Made by a program: the position numbers and the translations under genes. A model generated the notes under the pieces. The model made no database searches and had not been told where the DNA came from. It worked only from the letters and a program-made list of their open reading frames with translations. A stretch of DNA of 6,872 nt from Nanobdellota archaeon (GTDB lineage Archaea; Nanobdellota; Nanobdellia; Woesearchaeales; GW2011-AR15), in NCBI GenBank assembly GCA_018815145.1, contig JAHIYL010000202.1, positions 1 to 6,872 of the forward strand. Direction: 5' to 3'. This document shows, piece after piece, positions 1 to 4,596 of this stretch (positions are counted from its first letter, which is position 1; every line of letters starts with the position of its first letter).

Positions 1-900
1 CTTCCTAAGAACTCAATAAAAGAAGTGATAGCATCAAATCTTGTTGCGACAGTCTACACATATGATATGGCAGAGGCCATCAATGCAGAAGCAGAAAGGA
101 AGCAAAGGACCATCCATATCCAGCTGAAGATAGACACAGGCATGAATAGGCTGGGCATAAAACCAGAAGAAGCTTTGCCTTTGATAAAAAAGATCAGGCT
201 CCTTAAAAACATAAGATTAGAGGGCATTTTCTCGCATTTTTCTGTTGCTGATGAGACTGACAAGACATATACTGAGTGGCAGTTCAGGAGGCTGCAGCAA
301 CTTCTGGATTTGCTAAGAAAAGAAAAAATTGATTATGGCAAGGTTCACACAGCCAATAGTGCTGCTTTGGTTGACATCCCAAAGACCTATCTGGATTATG
401 TCAGAGCCGGCATAATCATTTATGGACTCTATCCTTCAGAGGAGGTGAACAAGGAAAACCTAAAGGTTGACCCGATTCTTTCATTCAAGACCGAAGTAGC
501 GCATGTCAAGATTGTTGAACCAGGTGAAAGCATAAGCTATGTTCGCACCTATACAACCAAAAAAAGGACAAAGATCATTACACTTCCAGTAGGTTATGCT
601 GATGGCTACAATAGGCTCCTTTCTAACAAGGGTGAGGTCCTTATCAATGGTCTGAGACATCCTATTGTAGGAAATGTTTGCATGGACATGTGCATGGCAG
701 CGGCAGATATGGATGAAGAGATAAAACAAGGAGATGAAGCGGTGCTGATAGGATCACAGGGAAATGAGAGGATACCAATAGAAGAGCTGGCCAAGAAGAC
801 AGGTACTATCAATTACGAGGTGCAGTGTGCGATCCAGAAGCGGGTGCCAAGGGTATATTTTAAGAATAGAAAGCTCATTGATGTAGTGAAATATACTTAA
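1..900 (+). CDS. alr: Alanine racemase, 5'-truncated by the window edge
   Basis: PLP-dependent interconversion of L- and D-alanine in the cytoplasm. The frame is open from base 1 (299 residues to the TAA at 898-900), so the GTG at 25 is internal and the true start lies outside the window. Family proteins are about 370 residues, so about 70-80 N-terminal residues are missing, including the PLP-binding lysine. Visible landmarks are KIDTGMNRLGI in the TIM barrel, RAGIIIYGLYPS, the VGYADGYNR segment whose first Tyr (codon 595-597) matches the second catalytic base, and GNVCMDM (670-690), whose Met lines the active site in the partner subunit. The beta-domain tail looks complete. D-alanine enzymes are uncommon in archaea because their walls lack murein; the role here (D-amino acid catabolism, osmolytes, or an acquired gene) cannot be read from the sequence. 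The next gene has its own promoter, so no operon with it is evident. Confidence 0.93.
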   Translation, partial: LPKNSIKEVIASNLVATVYTYDMAEAINAEAERKQRTIHIQLKIDTGMNRLGIKPEEALPLIKKIRLLKNIRLEGIFSHFSVADETDKTYTEWQFRRLQQLLDLLRKEKIDYGKVHTANSAALVDIPKTYLDYVRAGIIIYGLYPSEEVNKENLKVDPILSFKTEVAHVKIVEPGESISYVRTYTTKKRTKIITLPVGYADGYNRLLSNKGEVLINGLRHPIVGNVCMDMCMAAADMDEEIKQGDEAVLIGSQGNERIPIEELAKKTGTINYEVQCAIQKRVPRVYFKNRKLIDVVKYT

Positions 901-920
901 TGATGCTGATGACCATCATA

Positions 921-1123
921 TGTCACTTGCTAATCAGATGAAGTGTATAAGAGACAAAATAGATTAGCATGCACTTCAGAGATCATCAAATGAATGATCT
1001 GATGACGTTATTTTTGTCATTTGCTAATCAGATGAAGTGTGTAAGAGACAAAATAGATTATATGCACTTCAGAGATTCCCAAATGAATGATCGAATAACT
1101 TAATATTTGTCATTTGCTAATCA
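921..1123. repeat. Tandem repeat, ~2.2 copies of a 93-94 bp unit
   Basis: Unit 1 is 921-1014, unit 2 is 1015-1107, and a third copy stops after 16 bases (1108-1123), just before the promoter of the next gene. The first 40 or so bases of units 1 and 2 are almost identical (shared core GCTAATCAGATGAAGTGT) and the tails drift. Each unit holds a stem: GAAGTGTAT (940-948) with ATGCACTTC (969-977) in unit 1, and GAAGTGTGTA with TATGCACTTC in unit 2. The differences between copies fall on wobble pairs, so the stem survives. Unit 1 also has two competing stems, 933-939 with 997-1003, and 980-986 with 994-1000; both are lost in unit 2. No coding potential is seen. The region could be duplicated small RNA genes, processing or termination structures downstream of alr, or simple slippage products. 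Confidence 0.85.
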
Positions 1124-1126
1124 ATA

Positions 1127-1140
1127 GAAAAACTTAAATA
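1127..1140 (+). promoter_or_regulatory. BRE/TATA promoter of the membrane-protein gene
   Basis: A purine-rich AGAAAAA block runs into the TATA-like CTTAAATA (1133-1140). Its centre is about 28 nt upstream of the ATG at 1165, so transcription should start at or within a few bases of the start codon. It directly abuts the partial third repeat copy. Confidence 0.7.
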
Positions 1141-1164
1141 CCAAAAAGCAATAGAAGAATAAAT

Positions 1165-1599
1165 ATGGCAATTACAACACCCGAGACTGTGACGCATTTT
1201 GTGTATATTGCGCCTATTGCTGTAGGTATTGCCTGCGGGTTTTTGGAGCTTATCTTTGTCCATGAAGATGAACCGGGTATGGGCTGGCTTACGCACGGGA
1301 TGCATGCTATACCTTTCTGTGTTTTCTTCTCATTCATCAGCATGAACCTAAGTTTTGTCTATACTAAGTTGAATCTTGGATTCACAAGCAATCCTACATA
1401 TGACCTTGGCATCAGGGCAGTGATCGGGCTTTTGGCAGCTTTCAAGATAAAAGCTGCTGCAGCAGTGACAAAAGGCCATGGCAGCATCGGTGAAAAACTT
1501 GGGCATTCTCTTGCCATTGGAGCTATTATTGCTGTTGCACCATACATCTGGCCATTTATTGCTAAGATGAAATCAGTACCTTCATTCTTGAAGAAGTAG
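1165..1599 (+). CDS. Four-helix membrane protein of unknown function
   Basis: 144 residues that I do not recognise as a named family. Hydrophobic stretches at about residues 8-31, 42-67, 80-101 and 110-135 predict four membrane helices, with short charged connections: HEDEPG after helix 1, KLNLGFTSNPTYD after helix 2, and TKGHGSIGEK after helix 3. The C-terminus is basic (KMKSVPSFLKK), suggesting a cytoplasmic end by the positive-inside rule. Three His residues sit near membrane borders (THF, THGMHA), which could bind a ligand or mean nothing. No cleavable signal peptide is evident; helix 1 is probably a signal anchor. The ATG is supported by the TATA box about 28 nt upstream, giving a leaderless message. 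A T7 tract (1630-1636) downstream separates it from the next gene. Confidence 0.8.
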   Translation: MAITTPETVTHFVYIAPIAVGIACGFLELIFVHEDEPGMGWLTHGMHAIPFCVFFSFISMNLSFVYTKLNLGFTSNPTYDLGIRAVIGLLAAFKIKAAAAVTKGHGSIGEKLGHSLAIGAIIAVAPYIWPFIAKMKSVPSFLKK

Positions 1600-1629
1600 A
1601 ATATATTTATAGTAGATTGATGAATTTCA

Positions 1630-1636
1630 TTTTTTT
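1630..1636 (+). terminator. Oligo-T termination signal after the membrane-protein gene
   Basis: Seven consecutive T residues about 30 nt after the stop codon at 1597-1599, without a strong GC stem. Archaeal RNA polymerase can terminate at oligo-T alone, and the next gene has its own promoter just downstream. Confidence 0.45.
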
Positions 1637-1642
1637 CAAATC

Positions 1643-1656
1643 CGAATCTTTTTAAA
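1643..1656 (+). promoter_or_regulatory. BRE/TATA promoter of the YycJ-like gene
   Basis: The TATA-like sequence CTTTTTAAA (1648-1656) is centred about 27 nt upstream of the ATG at 1679. No Shine-Dalgarno sequence precedes that ATG, so a leaderless transcript is likely. Confidence 0.7.
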
Positions 1657-1678
1657 CCACAGTCTTTTTGAAACTATC

Positions 1679-2443
1679 ATGCAGATATCTGTTCTTGGCA
1701 GCGGCAGCAAAGGCAATTCAATTTTCCTGAAAGCCGGAGATACCAGGCTGCTGTTTGATATGGGCCTTTCCTGCATGCAGACAAGAAAGCGATTGGAAAA
1801 CATCGGAGAAGACCTGAACAGCATCGATGCAGTCTTCATATCTCATGAGCATAGCGATCATATAAAAGGCCTCGAGACACTGCAGAGACAATACAGCATC
1901 CCAGTACTCCTCACAAAAGAGACCTATGAAGCAACAAGATTCAAGCTTTTCAAGGCTCATTTTTTCAGGCATGACCAGAAGCTGCATTTAAACGGTGTGA
2001 CTATCCAGCCTATCAAGACCAGCCATGATTCCCGGGATTCATGCGGTTTTTTCATAACCAGCAAAAAGAGCCGGTTCGGGATCTTCACTGATCTTGGATT
2101 TGTCTCAGACCCTATTGCAGGAGTCCTCGGGAAGCTTGATGGTGTAGCAATCGAGACAAACCATGATATTGACATGCTCCTGAACGGAAGCTATCCTTAC
2201 TCTTTGAAGCAGAGGATAATGGGTAATTCAGGACATCTTTCAAATATTGATGCAGCTCTCGCTGTAAAAGAGCAGGCATCAAGAAGACTGAAAAAAGTAT
2301 TCCTGGCGCATCTGAGCGATAACAACAATACACCGGAACTGGCCATGAATACATTCAGAAAGATCACTTCTAAGAATATTTCACTGAGTTTTGATACAAT
2401 AATGACTGATCAGGATAGAGAAACAGATCTTATAAGAATATGA
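1679..2443 (+). CDS. YycJ/WalJ-like metallo-beta-lactamase-fold hydrolase
   Basis: 254 residues, close to the usual length of the YycJ (VicX/WalJ) family of MBL-fold proteins, which are thought to be metal-dependent nucleases. Seen in order: an N-terminal strand motif LGSGSKGNS (residues 6-14); the metal-binding HxHxDH motif at His56, His58, Asp60 and His61; TSHD with His116; FTDLG with Asp138, the likely bridging Asp; the family signature GHLSN with His186; and LAHLSDNNNTPELA around His211. All expected di-metal ligands appear present, so the enzyme is probably active. In bacteria the family is linked to the WalKR region and to mismatch-repair-associated 5'-3' exonuclease activity. That context is absent here, so only the fold and a probable phosphodiesterase/nuclease role are transferred. 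It is predicted to be cytoplasmic. Its message appears leaderless and it converges on the eL33 gene with a 48-bp gap. Confidence 0.88.
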   Translation: MQISVLGSGSKGNSIFLKAGDTRLLFDMGLSCMQTRKRLENIGEDLNSIDAVFISHEHSDHIKGLETLQRQYSIPVLLTKETYEATRFKLFKAHFFRHDQKLHLNGVTIQPIKTSHDSRDSCGFFITSKKSRFGIFTDLGFVSDPIAGVLGKLDGVAIETNHDIDMLLNGSYPYSLKQRIMGNSGHLSNIDAALAVKEQASRRLKKVFLAHLSDNNNTPELAMNTFRKITSKNISLSFDTIMTDQDRETDLIRI

Positions 2444-2458
2444 AGATTATTGGATAAG

Positions 2459-2497
2459 AATTGATTGATCAGAAATAAACTAATAAATAAATCAATT
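2459..2497. terminator. Possible bidirectional terminator between convergent genes
   Basis: A perfect 8-bp inverted repeat, AATTGATT (2459-2466) and AATCAATT (2490-2497), spans the gap between the convergent YycJ-like and eL33 genes and overlaps the eL33 stop codon. On the plus strand a T5 tract follows at 2506-2510. The stem is AT-only apart from one G-C pair and the loop is 23 nt, so the call is weak. Confidence 0.3.
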
Positions 2498-2755
2498 AAG
2501 AGTGATTTTTGTCCCCACTGACTGACCTGGCATTCCTCTTTCAAAAAGAGCTCTCACAGCACCATTTCCACCGTGAGCAGATGTGATTTCTCCTGTGATT
2601 GTTGTCTTGTTCTTTCCCGGTGCAGTCCAGCTGACTTTTTTGCCAACCAATGCATTTGCCTTTTCTTTTGAGTCGACATCAGCAAATAGGATTATCATCT
2701 GATTAGTGGTCTGGGTCTTTCTTCCCCTTCGAAATGTTGCAATTGTGCCTTCCAT
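2492..2755 (-). CDS. rpl35ae: Large-subunit ribosomal protein eL33 (L35Ae)
   Basis: 87 residues, the usual size of archaeal L35Ae. This is a small beta-barrel protein of the large ribosomal subunit, found in archaea and eukaryotes and absent from bacteria; it is the best single marker that the window is archaeal. The recognisable pattern is an N-terminal strand with basic residues (TIATFRRGRKTQTTNQMII), a central segment ending in GKKVSWTAPGKN, and the conserved C-terminal AHGGNGAVRALFERGMPGQSVG, where archaeal homologues carry HG-x-GAVRARFEKGLPGQ. The ATG at 2755 sits about 28 nt from a TATA box; the purine-rich AGAAGG lies too close to the ATG to be a normal Shine-Dalgarno site. It is monocistronic rather than part of a ribosomal-protein cluster. 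Confidence 0.95.
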   Translation of the reverse strand: MEGTIATFRRGRKTQTTNQMIILFADVDSKEKANALVGKKVSWTAPGKNKTTITGEITSAHGGNGAVRALFERGMPGQSVGTKITLN

Positions 2756-2776
2756 AACCTTCTAAGAAAATCCTGG

Positions 2777-2790
2777 ATATTTAAAAAGAT
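2777..2790 (-). promoter_or_regulatory. TATA promoter of the eL33 gene
   Basis: Read on the minus strand, CTTTTTAAATAT is centred near 2783, about 28 nt upstream of the ATG at 2755. It lies in the 58-bp gap between the HD-domain gene and eL33, indicating separate transcription. Confidence 0.7.
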
Positions 2791-2813
2791 TGCTCTCGAA
2801 TATAGTAATATAT

Positions 2814-3359
2814 CTAATTTTCATCATTGATTTTTGTTGCCAGTTCCTCAGCCTCAAAATCCAGCCTCTCAAATATTTCTTTTTCAAGGTCCTTGCTGAG
2901 TCCATATATCTTTTTTCTTTGTGATTCATCCTTTGCAGGATATCTTGTCCTGAAATATTCAAATCGCTCATCAATAGTGACCATATAATCGTGGTTCACC
3001 CTCCTGTCTGCATAGTGCACGATCTTCTCTTCCCAGCTGTCGAATCCATCCAAGATCTCATTGAGCATGTGCTTTTTCACGACAATAGCCAATTTAGGGT
3101 ATTTTTTCTTTAATGCATCATGCGCATCTATTCCATGGCTGCCTTTTTTCCCCCCCTTGATCTCATCCCATTTTTTCAGGTCATGCAGGAGTGCCCCCCG
3201 ACTCACAAGATCGACATCAATCTCTTCTCCTTTTTCTATAAGCTTTTCACCCAAAAAAACAGAGATCTTCTCTATTAGCAGGACGTGGCGGATGATATTG
3301 TCAGGAGTGTGCTCTTTTTTTAACATGTCCAGACATTCTTGTCGGCTAGGTAGGTTCAT
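2814..3359 (-). CDS. HD-domain metal-dependent phosphohydrolase
   Basis: 181 residues. The HD superfamily hydrolyses phosphate esters such as nucleotides using one or two metals. The full ligand set can be read: His25 (IIRHVLLIEK), the His59-Asp60 doublet in GALLHDLKKW, His97 in VVKKHML, and the distal Asp118 in HYADRR. This H...HD...H...D spacing is typical of small single-domain archaeal HD proteins annotated as HDIG or metal-dependent phosphohydrolases. The substrate cannot be inferred. After the domain (about residues 15-145) comes a charged helical tail (about 146-181). There is no signal peptide or membrane segment, so it is probably cytoplasmic. The ATG at 3359 is supported by a TATA box about 28 nt upstream. 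Confidence 0.87.
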   Translation of the reverse strand: MNLPSRQECLDMLKKEHTPDNIIRHVLLIEKISVFLGEKLIEKGEEIDVDLVSRGALLHDLKKWDEIKGGKKGSHGIDAHDALKKKYPKLAIVVKKHMLNEILDGFDSWEEKIVHYADRRVNHDYMVTIDERFEYFRTRYPAKDESQRKKIYGLSKDLEKEIFERLDFEAEELATKINDEN

Positions 3360-3380
3360 AGAATTTTTGGAATTATCTCA

Positions 3381-3393
3381 AAAATATAAACTT
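3381..3393 (-). promoter_or_regulatory. TATA promoter of the HD-domain gene
   Basis: Read on the minus strand, AAGTTTATATTTT is centred near 3387, about 28 nt upstream of the ATG at 3359. No Shine-Dalgarno sequence precedes the ATG, so a leaderless message is expected. Confidence 0.65.
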
Positions 3394-3409
3394 AATTATA
3401 ATGAATTTA

Positions 3410-3438
3410 TTATTTGTGGTTTTAGTTGTTACAAATAA
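3410..3438 (-). terminator. Inverted repeat abutting the unknown gene's stop codon
   Basis: A perfect 8-bp inverted repeat, TTATTTGT (3410-3417) and ACAAATAA (3431-3438), has a 13-nt loop and starts immediately after the stop codon of the 291-residue gene. There is no T-run after it on the minus strand. It may be a weak terminator, a 3'-end stabilising stem or chance in AT-rich DNA. Confidence 0.3.
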
Positions 3439-4314
3439 CTACGTTGATTTTTCTTGATATTTCAAGAGACTATTGATATCTCCATTTTTGTTCACTACCA
3501 AATCTACCATTGCTGTGACAGTCTCGTAGAAGTCAATATTGTTATTATTTGGATCATGTTCACGATTTTTTAGAAGCGGTGAATATAATCTCTGTACTTC
3601 GGATAGCATATCTTCAGTACTAGCAACATTTATTGGGTGATGTCTTTCAACAAAATTAATTTTATTAACAATACTGAGCCGATCGAATTCAAAAGAATAG
3701 TAACTCTTATTCAGATACCCACCAATCTTTCCTTCTGTTTCAAATCCGTTTGGAATTTTTTTAATTCTAATCTCTAATAGAGTGTCTGCTATTTGATAGT
3801 AACCGATAGTTAGCTCAGTCAATTCAGAATATGAGATTTCTGGATCATATTTTGCTGTTGCACAGATATAATCCCCAAGACCTATCGAACATGATACTGC
3901 AACTGTATCAGTATCAATACCTCCTCGGTCATGAACCTTTAATCCTCCTTCAAATGCTAACTTTTCAACTACCTCATTCCAATACCATCCAGAATATGGT
4001 TGCATATTTGGCGGTCCTGTAAGAATATCTTCTGGTTTAAGAGCTGGAAAAGTTAATGCCTGTCCTTTACTTAATTCTTTTGTTTCTTCAACAAAGGGTA
4101 AAGCCAGTTTAATACCGCAACCAATGTCGCAAATACGTAATTCTGAACGAGTTGGGTGCAGTTGTTGAATTGCTTCGCCCATCGAGAGATTTGCTGGTAA
4201 ATCATTTTTCCAAGTGTCATACAAATCCTCATCCATACCATATGTACTATCGAATTGACTACAGGGAACAATATTTCCTGGTGTAATTGTCATTAGATCA
4301 CTTATATCTGACAT
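3439..4314 (-). CDS. Unrecognised 291-residue protein with a methyltransferase-like motif
   Basis: I do not recognise the family. Residues 59-67 (LRICDIGCG) match the hydrophobic-D-x-G-x-G motif I that binds S-adenosylmethionine in class I methyltransferases. The rest of that fold is not obvious: a GWYWNEVVEKLAFEGGLKV segment about 50 residues later resembles the helix-plus-GG turn before strand 5, but the spacing is short and no acidic motif II is clear. The second half is rich in Tyr, Ile, Asp and Asn and looks like a separate alpha/beta region (FETEGKIGGYLNKSYYSFEF, then HHPINVASTEDMLSEVQRLYSPLL). There is no membrane segment or signal peptide. The gene is more AT-rich than its neighbours, with an Asn run encoded by AAT/AAC, suggesting recent acquisition. 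It has its own promoter and is divergent from thrS. It is a hypothetical protein, possibly a degenerate or divergent methyltransferase. Confidence 0.7.
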   Translation of the reverse strand: MSDISDLMTITPGNIVPCSQFDSTYGMDEDLYDTWKNDLPANLSMGEAIQQLHPTRSELRICDIGCGIKLALPFVEETKELSKGQALTFPALKPEDILTGPPNMQPYSGWYWNEVVEKLAFEGGLKVHDRGGIDTDTVAVSCSIGLGDYICATAKYDPEISYSELTELTIGYYQIADTLLEIRIKKIPNGFETEGKIGGYLNKSYYSFEFDRLSIVNKINFVERHHPINVASTEDMLSEVQRLYSPLLKNREHDPNNNNIDFYETVTAMVDLVVNKNGDINSLLKYQEKST

Positions 4315-4333
4315 TCAGGAGCATGAGAATTAT

Positions 4334-4347
4334 TTTATATATAAATA
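4334..4347 (-). promoter_or_regulatory. TATA promoter of the unknown divergent gene
   Basis: Read on the minus strand, TATTTATATATAAAA contains a strong TATA box centred near 4341, about 27 nt upstream of the ATG at 4314. Its centre is only about 35 bp from the oppositely oriented TATA box of the thrS transcript, so the two preinitiation complexes could interfere. Confidence 0.7.
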
Positions 4348-4364
4348 CATTGATTTTTCTCTTG

Positions 4365-4380
4365 CCAAAACTTTAAATAT
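4365..4380 (+). promoter_or_regulatory. BRE/TATA promoter of the thrS leader transcript
   Basis: CCAAAA (4365-4370, BRE-like) is followed by CTTTAAATAT (4371-4380). The TATA centre near 4376 lies about 27 nt upstream of the leader ATG at 4403 and about 220 nt upstream of the thrS ATG. By the spacing seen elsewhere in this window, the transcript should start at the leader ORF rather than near thrS. Confidence 0.75.
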
Positions 4381-4402
4381 AACTTTCACTTTTCAGTTGA
4401 GA

Positions 4403-4498
4403 ATGGTAATCGAAGCATTTGAAAAGCTGGTCGACTTTTTCATAATTGTAACCAGAGATACAACTGATTCAACTACTACTACTACCACTACCTGCTGA
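4403..4498 (+). CDS. Thr-rich leader peptide of thrS (31 codons)
   Basis: ATG 4403-4405, TGA 4496-4498. Ten of 31 residues are threonine: positions 17, 20 and 21, then seven consecutive codons (4472-4492; ACT four times, then ACC, ACT, ACC) before a final Cys. The N-terminal half (MVIEAFEKLVDFFIIV) is ordinary. The ORF would be translated from the very 5' end of the message, because the TATA box is about 27 nt upstream. A run of codons for the amino acid charged by the downstream synthetase is the hallmark of ribosome-mediated attenuation leaders; here the run lies directly before thrS, and its last codons form one arm of a terminator-like hairpin. A chance Thr repeat in an untranslated region is the alternative, made less likely by promoter spacing, in-frame stop position and gene context. 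The peptide itself probably has no function beyond sensing. Confidence 0.85.
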   Translation: MVIEAFEKLVDFFIIVTRDTTDSTTTTTTTC

Positions 4499-4528
4499 GC
4501 AGGTTCAGTGGCTTCTGATTTTTGTTTT
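4485..4528 (+). terminator. Attenuator-type hairpin with T-tract overlapping the Thr codons
   Basis: CCACT (4485-4489) plus ACCTGC (4490-4495) pair with GCAGGT (4499-4504) and AGTGG (4507-4511): 11 base pairs with a 2-nt bulge (4505-4506) and a 3-nt loop (4496-4498) that is exactly the leader TGA. A T5-G-T4 tract (4519-4528) follows 7 nt after the stem. It is the most GC-rich stretch of an otherwise AT-rich leader. A ribosome stalled on the Thr run (4472-4492) would cover the 5' arm and prevent folding. After complete translation and release the stem can form, and polymerase may stop in the T-tract. Whether archaeal polymerase responds to the stem, the T-tract or both is not shown by sequence. 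Confidence 0.8.
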
Positions 4529-4567
4529 ACGCAATGCATCATAAGAGTTAAATTAATTAAATCAGAA
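4513..4567 (+). promoter_or_regulatory. Second leader hairpin that sequesters part of the T-tract
   Basis: TTCTGATTT (4513-4521) pairs perfectly over 9 bp with AAATCAGAA (4559-4567), leaving a 37-nt loop. Its 5' arm starts 2 nt after the attenuator hairpin and takes in the first Ts of the T-tract. It ends 16 nt before the thrS Shine-Dalgarno sequence, which stays unpaired. It could act in read-through transcripts as a stabiliser or spacer, or as a site for a regulatory protein. Confidence 0.5.
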
Positions 4568-4583
4568 TGATTTCAAACTGAAA

Positions 4584-4589
4584 AGGTGA
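4584..4589 (+). promoter_or_regulatory. Shine-Dalgarno site of thrS
   Basis: AGGTGA is complementary to the UCACCU of the 16S rRNA 3' end and lies 7 nt before the ATG at 4597. It fixes the thrS start. It is the only well-placed Shine-Dalgarno site seen before any complete gene in this window, consistent with thrS being an internal cistron behind the leader ORF. Confidence 0.75.
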
Positions 4590-4596
4590 ATAAAAA

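Noticed and set aside
25..27. GTG as the true start of the alanine racemase
   Set aside because: The frame is open upstream to base 1 and the protein would lack its lysine-bearing N-terminal part; the window edge explains the missing start.
901..1107. C/D box guide RNA within the tandem repeat (TGATGA- and CTGA-like words on both strands)
   Set aside because: The C, D', C' and D boxes do not occur in the right order and spacing in either unit, and the best TGATGA-like words fall in the variable tails rather than the conserved core.
921..1123. CRISPR array
   Set aside because: The repeated part is contiguous over the whole ~94-bp unit, so there are no unique spacers of regular length, and no cas genes are present.
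3061..3438. 125-codon plus-strand open frame
   Set aside because: It is antisense to the HD-domain gene, whose metal-ligand pattern is intact. Its composition (Ser, Phe and Ile runs) is what the complement of a Lys/Glu-rich gene gives.
4403..4596. T-box riboswitch controlling thrS
   Set aside because: No T-box antiterminator sequence or long specifier stem is present, and the leader is short. The Thr codons lie in a translated frame with start and stop, which fits a leader peptide better.
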